A program made the position numbers and the translations under genes. Of a stretch of DNA of 56,212 bases, positions 1 to 7,078 are shown in pieces. This DNA comes from a virus. Each line of letters starts with the position of its first letter. The first letter of the stretch is position 1. Under the pieces are notes generated by a model. The model saw nothing but the letters and a program-made list of their open reading frames with translations. It had not been told where the DNA came from and did no database searches. Location: positions 1 through 56,212 of IMG/VR virus record IMGVR_UViG_3300050343_000186. One strand, written 5' to 3'.

Positions 1-262
1 TCTGTCTCTTATCGTCTGTTTTACTTTTCAGATAATGGAGCGAGCCGCCAAGAGTTCCCCGAAGGATGGTGAGGGTGCTATATACGTCAAACGTAGACAG
101 CTACCACAGCCACCACCCACGCTGTGACCACAGCCACCACAACAGCCACCACCGCTAGGCAAAAAGGCTAAAAAAACGGACTGCAACGATTGAAACGACC
201 ACCCCACCCCCAAAAAAAAAATTCGTTTTCCTTTTCCATAGTGTTGCGTCATACATATATAT
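1..262. repeat. Direct terminal repeat, left copy
   Basis: The first 262 bases reappear at the right end (55951-56212), and the repeat begins exactly at base 1. By eye the copies differ at about seven substitutions (for example positions 58, 95, 102, 111 and 118-119) and one base in a C run near 190. The repeat carries a CCACCA-rich tract and a C run followed by an A run. It may be a T7-like short terminal repeat or the redundant overlap of a circular or permuted genome; the sequence alone cannot separate these. Confidence 0.9.
35..193 (+). other. Possible small proline-rich ORF with internal TGA (left repeat copy)
   Basis: ATG at 35 opens a frame of 30 codons starting MERAAKSSPKDGEG, stopped by TGA at 125-127. 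The same frame then stays open for 21 more codons, ending in GKKAKKTDCND before TGA at 191-193. Both halves end in PPPL, and reading the first TGA as GGA would give PPPLG twice. The GKKAKK string resembles the N-terminus of the small basic protein at 3236. Both repeat copies carry the TGA, so it is not a random error. Coding status is uncertain because all three frames and the opposite strand are also partly open here. Confidence 0.2.
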
Positions 263-296
263 AACCCAATTACTACACCTATCTGACAAAAAATAG

Positions 297-304
297 TATA
301 TTTG
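297..304 (+). promoter_or_regulatory. Bacteroidetes-type -7 promoter element TATATTTG
   Basis: A perfect TAnnTTTG lies only three bases before the ATG at 308. With the usual start site a few bases downstream, the transcript would be leaderless or nearly so. It would drive the two small genes at 308-624. Confidence 0.6.
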
Positions 305-307
305 CAT

Positions 308-457
308 ATGCAGTACGAGATAAGTTTACAGAACAGACTTCTTATAGGTTTTGCGTTAGGCTTTTCTTACTACGGGGTTGATAAAGATTTTAACTACGGA
401 GAGTTTATCTTGTACTTAGGTTTATTAAGTTTACACATTAAATACCAAAAGATATGA
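308..457 (+). CDS. Small membrane protein, 49 aa, unknown function
   Basis: A 49-residue protein with two short hydrophobic stretches (about residues 11-22 and 33-44) separated by a charged turn (GVDKDFNYGE), consistent with a helical hairpin at the membrane. No family is recognised. The start at 308 follows a -7 promoter element directly. Its TGA overlaps the ATG of the next gene (ATGA at 454-457), so the two are probably translationally coupled. It is the first rightward gene after the terminal repeat, a position typical of early or moron-like genes. Confidence 0.55.
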   Translation: MQYEISLQNRLLIGFALGFSYYGVDKDFNYGEFILYLGLLSLHIKYQKI

Positions 458-624
458 ATATAAAGAACAGATTGAAGGGCACCTTCACAAAAAGCAAAGA
501 TGGAGTTACAGGAATCCAACAAGCTGTTGAAAATAAAAAAGCCATCAAGAAGATGGAAAAAATCGCAATGCTTTCTGAGGGAGTTGCATTGGGTGAGATG
601 AAATCTAAAATATTCGGACTATAA
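454..624 (+). CDS. Small basic/helical protein, 56 aa, unknown function
   Basis: A 56-residue Lys-rich protein predicted mostly helical (QQAVENKKAIKKMEKIAM). It overlaps the previous gene by ATGA and ends 33 bases before a strong intrinsic terminator, so the two genes form a short transcription unit. No known domain is recognised. There is no hydrophobic segment, so it is probably cytoplasmic or nucleic-acid associated. Confidence 0.5.
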   Translation: MNIKNRLKGTFTKSKDGVTGIQQAVENKKAIKKMEKIAMLSEGVALGEMKSKIFGL

Positions 625-656
625 AATAGTTTGTTTATATTGTGTTTTAATTGTTT

Positions 657-690
657 AGAAGGGGTAATTTTCGGATTATCCCTTTTTTTA
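657..690 (+). terminator. Intrinsic terminator after the first small operon
   Basis: AGGGGTAAT and ATTATCCCT form a 9-bp stem with one G-T wobble around TTTCGG, followed by seven T residues. It separates 308-624 from the TGACGA repeat element that begins at 691. Confidence 0.8.
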
Positions 691-857
691 TGACGAAAGC
701 TGACGAAATAATGACGACTTTCTGACGAGAAGAATGAGTGATACTGTACATCCTGACGACTTGACGACTTTACCTCTTATTGTAGAGTTAGAATGAAAAA
801 TAATAATAGTAGTATATATATATATATATATAGGGAAAATGAGTCGTCATTCCGTCA
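691..857 (+). repeat. Iteron-like element 1 (TGACGA array, AT-rich core, inverted copies)
   Basis: TGACGA occurs at 691, 701, 712, 723, 754 and 762 (start spacings 10, 11, 11, 31, 8), that is, on one helical face. A TAATAATAGTAG then (TA)n tract and the box TATAGGGAAAA follow, then inverted copies TCGTCA at 844 and CCGTCA at 852. The same spacing recurs in the element at 47332. It fills most of the otherwise gene-free 625-911 gap upstream of groEL. It may be a replication origin, an operator array for the groEL operon, or both. Confidence 0.85.
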
Positions 858-882
858 TTTACATATTCTAAAGGTTTTTTAT

Positions 883-890
883 TATATTTG
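883..890 (+). promoter_or_regulatory. -7 promoter element TATATTTG upstream of groEL
   Basis: A perfect TAnnTTTG 21 bases before the groEL ATG (912). It lies just downstream of the inverted repeat copies at 844-857, so proteins bound to the array could control it. Confidence 0.65.
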
Positions 891-911
891 CTGCAAATAA
901 TTTAATCTAAT

Positions 912-2529
912 ATGAATGAATCAGGATACACTCCGAAGAACTTAAAGTTCGGTAAGGAGGGAAGAGACAAACTCATTAATGGTATCAAAACCATTTCAGG
1001 TGCAGTCAAGTCAACATTAGGACCGTCAGGTCAGACTGTACTCATCGAATCACCAAATCACACACACGGCATTACAGTAACCAAGGATGGTGTCACAGTA
1101 GCTAAGGCAGTTAGCTTAATTGACCCTGTAGAGAACTTGGCTGTTCGTATGATGAAGGAAGCAGCAGACCGAACGGCGTCATCAGCAGGTGATGGAACGA
1201 CAACAGCTATTGTACTGACTGAGGCTATGGTCTTAGAAGGTATGAAGGTGATTGACGATACAAATAAGACAGAGGTACTTCGTGATATGGTAAAGATAAC
1301 AGAGTATGTTGTCAAAGACTTGAAGCGTAAGTCTAAGAAGGTTACAAAGAAAAACCTCAAAGATGTGGCAACTATTTCTGCAAACAACGACCCGGAGTTA
1401 GGAAAGATAATAGCGGAGGTATATAAAGAGGTTGGAGAGAATGGTATAGTGACCGTAGATAGGTCGCAGACGTCTGAGACATACTATGAGTCCACTCGAG
1501 GTATAAAAGTGGATAGAGGGTACTCTAGTCCGTTGTTCATTAACGACCAAAAGAAGGATGAGTGTATCTTAGAGGATACATATGTATTAGTTAGTGATGC
1601 TGAGATAGCGAACATACTAAACATTGAGACCATACTTAAACCAATCATACAGGAGAACAAGAAGTTATTGATTATAGCACCTTGCTCTAGTAATGTGCTT
1701 AACACGTTAGCAGCGAATGTGATGAAGAGTAACTTGAAGGTATGTGTGGTGCAGCCACCTAACTTTGGTTACAAGCAGCACGAGCTGATGCAGGACATAG
1801 CTATCTCGGTAGGTGCGACATACTTCTCTGAGAAGACAGGTGATGACCTGAGTATTATGACGATGGCAGACCTAGGTCACGCAGCTAAGATTATTGCAGG
1901 TGACAAGTCAACTATTATCATTAAGGATGAGGACACGCATAACGAGGTGATTGATGAGAGGGTTGAGCAGCTATGGGAGCAGCATAAGAACGCAGCTAAC
2001 AAAGAGGCTAAGGAGTTTATACTATCTCGTATCGCATCACTAACAGGTGGTATAGGTGTGATATATGCAGGTGGCAAGACGGACCTTGAGCAGAAGGAGC
2101 TGTATGACAGGATTGATGATGCTGTCTGTGCAGTACGTTCAGCACTTGAGGAAGGTATAGTGACAGGAGGTGGTTAGCATTGTGGGAAATAAGTATTGAT
2201 GATTTGGATTGGGAAGATTCTTACAATTCGGATGCTGTTAAGATAATGGCAGAATGCATTAAAAGAACCACTTTAATCAGATTATAAGAAATGCAGGAGG
2301 CAACGTAGATGATATTGTGAAGCAAATGTTATATGGATATGATTGTAAAAACGATTACGACCATGGATACAATGCTAAGACAGGTGAGTTTGGTGATATG
2401 TACAAGATGGGTGTTATTGACCCATTGAAGGTAACTAAGAACGCACTACAGAATGCTGTATCTGTTGCGGTAACTATTCTATCCACTAACGCTATTATCA
2501 CAATGGCACGAAGCTACGAAGAGAAATGA
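912..2529 (+). CDS. groL: Phage chaperonin GroEL (Hsp60), interrupted by frameshifts
   Basis: Group I chaperonin, an ATP-driven folding ring. About 539 residues in all, close to the usual 540-550. The first 421 codons are continuous (912-2177): [10 protein letters not shown] phosphate loop, GDGTTT ATP motif at residues 93-98 and the equatorial RIDDAVCA with the catalytic-type Asp before EEGIVTGGG. The protein then continues in other frames through [30 protein letters not shown] and the conserved ALQNAVSVA, to 2529. At least three single-base shifts lie at about 2172, 2255 and 2275, most simply sequencing errors. There is no Gly-Gly-Met tail. It overlaps groES by ATGA. It probably folds phage capsid or tail proteins, alone or with host subunits. 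Confidence 0.95.
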
Positions 2530-2785
2530 AACCAATAGGAAAGTACATAGTGATTAAAACAATCGAGGAGGAAATCAAAACCTCCTCGGGGTTGTTGTTG
2601 TCAGCAGAAGATGCAAATCAGATGCGATATAAGAAGGGTTTAGTAATTAAGCCGGGTAGTACAGTAGAGGTCATCAATGAGAAGATGACAGCATATACTA
2701 CGATAAGCGAGCAGGGTTTACAATGCTGATTGAGAACGAGCCATACACCATCATTTCTGAGAATGATGTTGTCGTTGTTCTCTAA
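2526..2785 (+). CDS. groS: Phage co-chaperonin GroES (Hsp10), one frameshift
   Basis: The lid protein for GroEL, about 86 residues. [15 protein letters not shown] is the N-terminal strand. SSGLLLS fits the mobile loop with its hydrophobic tripeptide that docks on GroEL. A shift near 2695 takes the frame from AYTT into [19 protein letters not shown], ending DVVVVL at TAA 2783-2785. The gene order groEL then groES is the reverse of the usual bacterial operon, and the ATGA overlap implies coupled translation. The 3' end overlaps the convergent winged-helix gene by about 35 bp. Confidence 0.88.
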
Positions 2786-3193
2786 TGTATTTGTTCATAC
2801 GAGTAATCATATTACGATAGACCTTATCGGAGAATGATACGTTCTTAGCGAACATAGGGTTGCTGATTCGCTCATTGGTATCTCCTCACCATTAAGTTTC
2901 TTATATACAGAAGAAATCATTCGCTTTCCTTTGTACGATAATTCGTACAATGTCTTTTTATTACCTTGACGTTTTCTAAATACTGATATCCATCCATCGC
3001 TAAGCAATCTATTAAATCGGTTTATATCCCAAGATAGTAGTTTATCGAAGTCATTAAACTGTTGTTTGCCAAAGTATTTTTCAGAGTACAGGAATAGTAG
3101 CATATCTAAGTCTGCTGATTTTATACCGTATTTAGCCTGTACATAATATCTTATTACTTTCCAATATTTTAGGTAATCTTGATTTTTAGACAT
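2751..3193 (-). CDS. Winged-helix (MarR-like) DNA-binding protein
   Basis: About 148 residues. The start MSKNQDYLKYW (3193) is preferred over an upstream ATG because the divergent -7 element at 3219-3226 lies just before it. The pattern of helices (YGIKSADLDMLLFLYSEK, FDKLLSWDINRFNRLLSDG) followed by a wing (WISVFRKRQGNKKTLYEL) is that of a winged helix-turn-helix. A frameshift near 2860 moves the C-terminus into NPMFAKNVSFSDKVYRN, ending about 2751. It is the only leftward gene in this area and is divergent from the small basic gene cluster, so it is a candidate regulator of that promoter or of groEL. Confidence 0.7.
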
Positions 3194-3207
3194 AAAATAA
3201 ATTTCAT

Positions 3208-3226
3208 TAAATTTGCAATACAAAGA
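3208..3226. promoter_or_regulatory. Divergent pair of -7 promoter elements
   Basis: TAAATTTG on the + strand (3208-3215) faces the gene at 3236. TATCTTTG on the - strand (3219-3226) faces the winged-helix gene at 3193. The two are only three bases apart, so transcription in one direction should hinder the other. The same layout recurs at 10051-10075. Confidence 0.65.
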
Positions 3227-3235
3227 TAGTTTAAA

Positions 3236-3455
3236 ATGGGAAAGAAGGCTAAAAAGGATACTCGAAAGAACAAAGAATACAAATCAGGGGCTATGAAGGC
3301 TTTTGGAGATAAGTCTTAAAGATGAGTATGGTAAAAGTAAATTTTAAGACCGTGCTATTGCTCGTTGGAATAAAACAACTGCACCAACTAGAAAGAAAAG
3401 AAGACAAGCACCGAATCCATTTGGTAATATTAGGGGACTAGCAGGGATTTGGTAG
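3236..3455 (+). CDS. Small basic protein, frameshifted (~71 aa)
   Basis: Starts MGKKAKKDTRKNKEY; a shift after GDKS (about 3316) brings in LKDEYGKSKF, then one stop-like codon (TAA at 3337-3339, probably a misread AAA), then DRAIARWNKTTAPTRKKRRQ and PNPFGNIRGLAGIW ending at 3455. It is extremely Lys/Arg rich, so nucleic-acid binding is plausible. First of a run of small basic genes on one strand behind the promoter at 3208. Confidence 0.5.
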
Positions 3456-3483
3456 TAGACCACAATTAAGAAGAAAATAAATA

Positions 3484-3616
3484 ATGGCAATAACACTATC
3501 TAAAACCATATAATAAAAAGGCTAAGGTTAAAGAATGGAGTCCACGCTAAGTCTAAGACATCGAGAAATAAAGGTTCAAAGAACTATAAGAAACAATATG
3601 CATAGGACAAGGTTAA
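3484..3616 (+). CDS. Small basic protein, frameshifted (~44 aa)
   Basis: ATG at 3484 gives MAITLSK; after one or two shifts come YNKKAKVK and HAKSKTSRNKGSKNYKKQY, and a further shift gives GQG before TAA at 3614-3616. The Ser/Lys-rich composition and short length match its neighbours. The terminal GQG is a common ending of such small phage proteins. Function is unknown. Several frame breaks in 130 bases lower confidence in the exact product. Confidence 0.4.
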
Positions 3617-3619
3617 GTA

Positions 3620-3775
3620 ATGGCAGGAAGAACTAAAAAGAAAAGTAATAAGATATGTTCAGCAGGTATAGCTTGGGCAAAGCGAACCTTTGATACCTAT
3701 CCTTCAGCCTATGCGAATATGGCTGCAAGTAAATATTGCAAAGACCCTAACTACGCAAAGAAGAGTAAAAAGTAA
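3620..3775 (+). CDS. Conserved small phage protein, 51 aa
   Basis: An intact 51-residue frame: Lys-rich start (MAGRTKKKSNK), then CSAGIAWAKRTFDTYPSAY and ANMAASKYCKDPNYAK. The WAKRTFDTYPSAYAN block is a pattern I associate with small uncharacterised proteins of marine phages, but no function is known. Two cysteines could bind metal. TAA at 3773-3775 overlaps the ATG of the next gene by one base. Confidence 0.6.
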   Translation: MAGRTKKKSNKICSAGIAWAKRTFDTYPSAYANMAASKYCKDPNYAKKSKK

Positions 3776-3915
3776 TGAAGAAATTTAAAGTACATAATAT
3801 GTATAGTAAAACAGGAATTAAAAAAGTAGCTAAAACATTAGCTCAGCATAATTCTTTAAAGAAAAAAGGATACACACACACTAAGGCCAAAAAAATAATA
3901 TTATGCCAACAGTAA
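3775..3915 (+). CDS. Small basic protein, 46 aa
   Basis: An intact frame, MKKFKVHNMYSKTGIKKVAK then HNSLKKKGYTHTKAKK, ending at TAA 3913-3915. Strongly basic, no membrane segment, probably helical. It overlaps the previous stop by one base and extends 13 bases into the next gene, so the run is tightly packed and co-translated. Confidence 0.5.
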   Translation: MKKFKVHNMYSKTGIKKVAKTLAQHNSLKKKGYTHTKAKKIILCQQ

Positions 3916-4064
3916 AATATAAATGCTCTACATCGGGTAAGATGAAAACAAGAAAGTTCCCTTACAATGCAACAGGTAAAGCAAAAGCATCGGCTTTCGC
4001 AAAAATGATGGGAGGGAGTTTAAAGAACAACCCATATTACGGAAGTGAAAAGAAGTCTTACTAA
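3903..4064 (+). CDS. Small basic protein, 53 aa
   Basis: An intact frame: MPTVKYKCSTSGKMKTRKFP, then TGKAKASAFAKMMGG and NPYYGSEKKSY. A KxC...GKMKTRKFPY pattern followed by a KASAFAKMMGG helix suggests a compact small domain. Not assigned to a family. The TAA at 4062-4064 overlaps the ATG of the next gene. Confidence 0.5.
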   Translation: MPTVKYKCSTSGKMKTRKFPYNATGKAKASAFAKMMGGSLKNNPYYGSEKKSY

Positions 4065-4319
4065 TGGGTGAGTTAAAGAAGTGGAGAGACGAGAAGTGGG
4101 TACGCATCGGAACGGATGGGTCGATAAAGGGTGCTTGTGGTACAAGCAAGGATAAGAAGAACCCTGACCGCTGTCTGCCACTTGCTAAGGCTAAGTCAAT
4201 GACTAAGTCTGAAAGAGCATCTACTGCTCGTAAGAAAAAGACGTGCAGGGCGAAGAGGTAAAACTGTTGTAGCTAATACGAAGGCAGGAAGAGTAACTAA
4301 AAAATTTACAAAGCGATGA
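4064..4319 (+). CDS. Small basic protein of marine-phage type, one frameshift (~84 aa)
   Basis: GELKKWRDEKWVRIGTDGSI, then GACGTSKDKKNPDRCLP and LAKAKSMTKSERASTARKKK. The WxxxKWVRI and CGTSKDKKNPDRCLPLAKAKS blocks are typical of small uncharacterised basic proteins shared by many marine phages. A shift near 4240 continues into RAGRRGKTVVANTKAGRV, ending TGA 4317-4319, where ATGA overlaps the next gene. Two Cys residues might coordinate zinc. A structural or DNA-binding role is only a guess. Confidence 0.6.
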
Positions 4320-4426
4320 AAAAGATAAAATACAATGATATGGCTATGAAGGATAAGGATGTTGATGCATACTTAACCAAGAAGCAACAAAAGTTACCTG
4401 TTCGATTTACAGAAAAAAATATATAA
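4316..4426 (+). CDS. Very small protein, 36 aa
   Basis: MKKIKYNDMAMKDKDVDAYL then TKKQQKLPVRFTEKNI, ending TAA 4424-4426. The ATGA overlap with the previous gene supports translation. No recognisable domain. Confidence 0.4.
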   Translation: MKKIKYNDMAMKDKDVDAYLTKKQQKLPVRFTEKNI

Positions 4427-4454
4427 GTAGTAAAAAAGAAAAAAGTAAATAACC

Positions 4455-4745
4455 GTGGCAACTAAAAGTAAAATGAAGTGTAATCGGGTAATGAGGTCCG
4501 ACAGAGCAGGCAAGAAAAAAATGGTTAAGGCTTGTTCCGGTGGTAAGGAAAAGTTGATTCATTTTGGTGCTAAAGGTTATGGTCACAATTATTCAAAGGC
4601 AGCACGCAAATCATTTAAGGCTAGACATAAGTGTGGTACGGCAACAAATAAGTTAACTGCACGTTATTGGTCTTGTAAAAAATTATGGGCAGGTCCGGGA
4701 GGCTCAAAAAAGAGTTCACCGAAAAGTATACAAGGAAAATATTAG
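4455..4745 (+). CDS. Basic Cys/His-rich small phage protein, 96 aa
   Basis: Starts with GTG at 4455 (no ATG upstream in frame). KMKCNRVMRSDRAGKKKMVK and KACSGGKEKLIHFGAKGYGH are followed by FKARHKCG and ARYWSCKKLWAGPGG. The block from KMVKAC to the W-x-CK-x-LW end recurs in small proteins of unknown function in marine phages. Four cysteines and several histidines are arranged so that a zinc-stabilised fold is plausible. Last gene before the promoter at 4746. Confidence 0.65.
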   Translation: MATKSKMKCNRVMRSDRAGKKKMVKACSGGKEKLIHFGAKGYGHNYSKAARKSFKARHKCGTATNKLTARYWSCKKLWAGPGGSKKSSPKSIQGKY

Positions 4746-4753
4746 TATATTTG
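4746..4753 (+). promoter_or_regulatory. -7 promoter element TATATTTG
   Basis: A perfect TAnnTTTG seven bases before the ATG at 4761, at the start of the unit that runs through the tail-fibre genes. Confidence 0.6.
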
Positions 4754-4760
4754 CAATTAA

Positions 4761-4916
4761 ATGAAGTCAAAAGGATTAGGTGACGCAATAGAAAAAATTA
4801 CCAAAGCAACGGGAATAAAAAAAGTTGTAGAGAAAGCAGCTAAAGCTGCCGGTAAAGATTGCGGTTGCAGTGAAAGAAAAGACACACTAAATAGAATTTT
4901 TCCATTTAAAAAATAA
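4761..4916 (+). CDS. Small Cys-containing protein, 51 aa
   Basis: KGLGDAIEKITKATGIKKVV then AAKAAGKDCGCSERKDTLNR, ending FPFKK. An amphipathic helix followed by a CGCxERK knuckle. Similar short proteins sit beside structural genes in other flavobacterial phages, so a minor virion or assembly role is possible; I cannot name a family. It starts just after the -7 element. Confidence 0.5.
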   Translation: MKSKGLGDAIEKITKATGIKKVVEKAAKAAGKDCGCSERKDTLNRIFPFKK

Positions 4917-4919
4917 ATT

Positions 4920-5180
4920 ATGGCATATCAAAAATTACAAGCATATAGAGCTGCAAATGTTACCCCTTCGGACACGGCTTCTATACCATCAGTAGGTGGA
5001 GGTAGTGGAACAAATAACGGATGCGTTCTTTATGTTGGCGTAGAAGGTGACCTTAAGGTTGAAACGTCAGGTGGGGATGTAGTTACATTTAAAAACATGC
5101 CTGTAGGATACGTTCCTATACAAATTGTGAAAATTTTCGCAACAGGTACAACCGCAAACGAAATTATAGCACTTTGGTAA
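4920..5180 (+). CDS. Small virion protein (decoration- or spike-like), 86 aa
   Basis: MAYQKLQAYRAANVTPSDTA, then a Gly-rich linker and beta-rich CVLYVGVEGDLKVETSGGD, VTFKNMPVGYVPIQIVKIF and a C-terminal ATGTTANEIIALW. This pattern (a Val-rich beta fold with a TGTTA..I.ALW ending) is common among small head-decoration or spike-like phage proteins. No catalytic residues. It lies directly before the fibre genes. Confidence 0.6.
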   Translation: MAYQKLQAYRAANVTPSDTASIPSVGGGSGTNNGCVLYVGVEGDLKVETSGGDVVTFKNMPVGYVPIQIVKIFATGTTANEIIALW

Positions 5181-5345
5181 ATGGCATTTGTAAATGTAAT
5201 AGCAATAGGAGTAGGAGCAGGTGGTAGTGAACCATCAGAATCATTTTTAATTGCTTATACCGTAAATGTAAACGGAGTATTAGAGTCTTCGGGCAATTTT
5301 GATGCCTATCAACCACTCACACAATTTAACATCCAAGTAGAATAA
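5181..5345 (+). CDS. Small hypothetical protein, 54 aa
   Basis: MAFVNVIAIGVGAGGSEPSE and IAYTVNVNGVLESSGNFDAY. It starts immediately after the previous stop and its TAA (5343-5345) overlaps the ATG of the fibre gene, so it is part of the tail-fibre unit. The sequence looks beta-rich and may be a fibre accessory protein; unassigned. Confidence 0.45.
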   Translation: MAFVNVIAIGVGAGGSEPSESFLIAYTVNVNGVLESSGNFDAYQPLTQFNIQVE

Positions 5346-7078
5346 TGGCAATAGAAATAAATTTAACCAACGTCCAAGCACAATTAATAAGCGGGACTAA
5401 TATAAAAACCATAAATAGTGAGAGTTTACTAGGAAGTGGTAATATAGAAATAAGCGGCGGTGGTGCAGTCGATAGCGTTAATGGTTTAACAGGTGTTGTA
5501 TTATTAGATACGGACGAAATATCTGAGGGTACTACTAATTTATATTTTACAGATAGCAGAGTATCGAACAACACAGATGTAACAGCAAACACAGCAAAGA
5601 GAAGCTATCCTAGTGCGGATGAGACAAAGTTGTCGGGAATAGAAGCAGGGGCTCAAGTAAATTCTGTTTTAAGTGTAAATGGTTTAACGGGAAATGTAAC
5701 GGTACAGGATACTTTAGTAAGCGGCACAAATATAAAAACCATAAATAGTCAAAGTTTATTAGGGAGTGGCAACATAGTAATAAGTGGTAGTGGTGCAGTT
5801 GATAGTGTTAATGGTGAAACCGGAGATGTAATTGTTCAAGCTACTTTGGTGAGTGCAGTTAATATTAAAACTATAAACGGAAATACTTTACTAGGTAGCG
5901 GAAATATAACAGTGGGTTCAGTTAATACTGTTAATGGTCAAACCGGGGATGTCGTGTTGAACGCAAACAATATTTCTGAAACGGCTGACAAATTATATAT
6001 GACTGCTGCTGAAAGAACCAATTTAAGCAATCAAAGTGGTACTAATACGGGAGACCAAGATTTAAGCGGTCTACAAGACACTTTGGTGAGCGGTACAAAC
6101 ATAAAGACCATAAATAGTCAAAGTCTATTAGGAAGTGGTGACATAACAATAAGCGGTGGTGCGGTTGATAGTGTTAACGGTCAAACCGGTGTTGTAGTTT
6201 TAGATACGGATGACATATCTCAAGGTAGTGCTAACCTATACTATCCAAGTGCAGATGCAACCAAAGTAAACTTTATAACTGTAAATCAAGCTATAAACCT
6301 AGATAATGTGCCTGAATTGGACGGCTTTCCTTCAGCCGGTGAAGCACTATATTGGGGGAGTAGTAACAAAATAAAAGCTGACCCGTTGGTACGATTTGAA
6401 GGTGGAGGGATACAAATAGGTGCGATTGGTAGTAGTTCATTAGCCTCACTTAGATATATTAGTAATAGTAGTGGCGGAGCTATTATATACGATACAACAA
6501 TATCAGGGATTAGCGAGGATTTTCTCCACGAATATACCGGGGGTGGCAATCTAATATTCGATAGTGTTGGAGGTATAGAGCTCAATGCCGTTAGTGTGAG
6601 TTCAGATGAATACGGAGCAGGCAATAAGTCTGCTGCTGACCTGAGCAAAACAGAAAGCGACTTTCTGCTAGGATTAGCTACAGATGGTACGTTTATAGAG
6701 GTAGATAAAGCAACTGTTGCTGTTATTCCTATAGGCATAGCTTGTTCTGATGAAACAACTGCGTTAACAACAGGTACTGCAAAGGCAACATTTAGGATGC
6801 CTTATGGTTTTGAGCTTACAGAGGTCCGAGCAAATGTCACAACTGCACCTACAGGTTCTTTGCTAACTGTAGATATCAACGAAAATGGAACTACAATATT
6901 AAGCACTAAATTAACTATTGATGCAGGTGAAGAAACATCTACAACTGCGGCTATACCTGTTGTAATAAGCGATACTACTTTAGCCGATGATGCTAAGATA
7001 ACAATAGATATTGACACTGTTGGAAGTACAGTCGCAGGAGCAGGGTTAAAAGTTTGGTTAATTGGTCGTAAAATATGA
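5345..7078 (+). CDS. Tail fibre protein with internal repeats, 577 aa
   Basis: A long fibrous protein built from two interleaved repeats: NIKTINxxxLLGSGxI, present four times, and xSVNGxTGxVxL or close variants, present five times, within the first roughly 300 residues. These low-complexity beta repeats are typical of trimeric phage fibres. The C-terminal domain (from about residue 470, TAKATFRMPYGFELTEVRAN to KVWLIGRKI) is a beta-sandwich-like block seen at the ends of many phage structural proteins. Host receptor binding is the likely role. It overlaps the next gene by four bases. Confidence 0.8.
   Translation: MAIEINLTNVQAQLISGTNIKTINSESLLGSGNIEISGGGAVDSVNGLTGVVLLDTDEISEGTTNLYFTDSRVSNNTDVTANTAKRSYPSADETKLSGIEAGAQVNSVLSVNGLTGNVTVQDTLVSGTNIKTINSQSLLGSGNIVISGSGAVDSVNGETGDVIVQATLVSAVNIKTINGNTLLGSGNITVGSVNTVNGQTGDVVLNANNISETADKLYMTAAERTNLSNQSGTNTGDQDLSGLQDTLVSGTNIKTINSQSLLGSGDITISGGAVDSVNGQTGVVVLDTDDISQGSANLYYPSADATKVNFITVNQAINLDNVPELDGFPSAGEALYWGSSNKIKADPLVRFEGGGIQIGAIGSSSLASLRYISNSSGGAIIYDTTISGISEDFLHEYTGGGNLIFDSVGGIELNAVSVSSDEYGAGNKSAADLSKTESDFLLGLATDGTFIEVDKATVAVIPIGIACSDETTALTTGTAKATFRMPYGFELTEVRANVTTAPTGSLLTVDINENGTTILSTKLTIDAGEETSTTAAIPVVISDTTLADDAKITIDIDTVGSTVAGAGLKVWLIGRKI

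Noticed and set aside
1-20. CTGTCTCTTAT at the window start resembles the Tn5 mosaic end
   Set aside because: The match stops after 11 bases and the same sequence occurs inside the genome at 55951 with natural flanking sequence, so it is not an adapter remnant.
28-252. Leftward Gly/Cys-rich frame in both terminal repeats (GGGCCGGCGHS type)
   Set aside because: It is the complement of a CCACCA-rich tract, changes freely between the two copies, has no promoter and resembles no family; probably a by-product of composition.
691-857. TGACGA array as a CRISPR
   Set aside because: Repeats are six bases with 2-25 base gaps, far too short for a CRISPR, and no cas gene is present.
1058-1387. Leftward frame inside groEL
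   Set aside because: A shadow of a clear chaperonin coding frame; Ser/Val-rich composition typical of antisense translation.
912-2529. GroEL breaks as programmed frameshifts or a split gene
   Set aside because: No slippery site with a downstream structure is evident, several breaks occur close together, and the same kind of break is found in many unrelated genes here.
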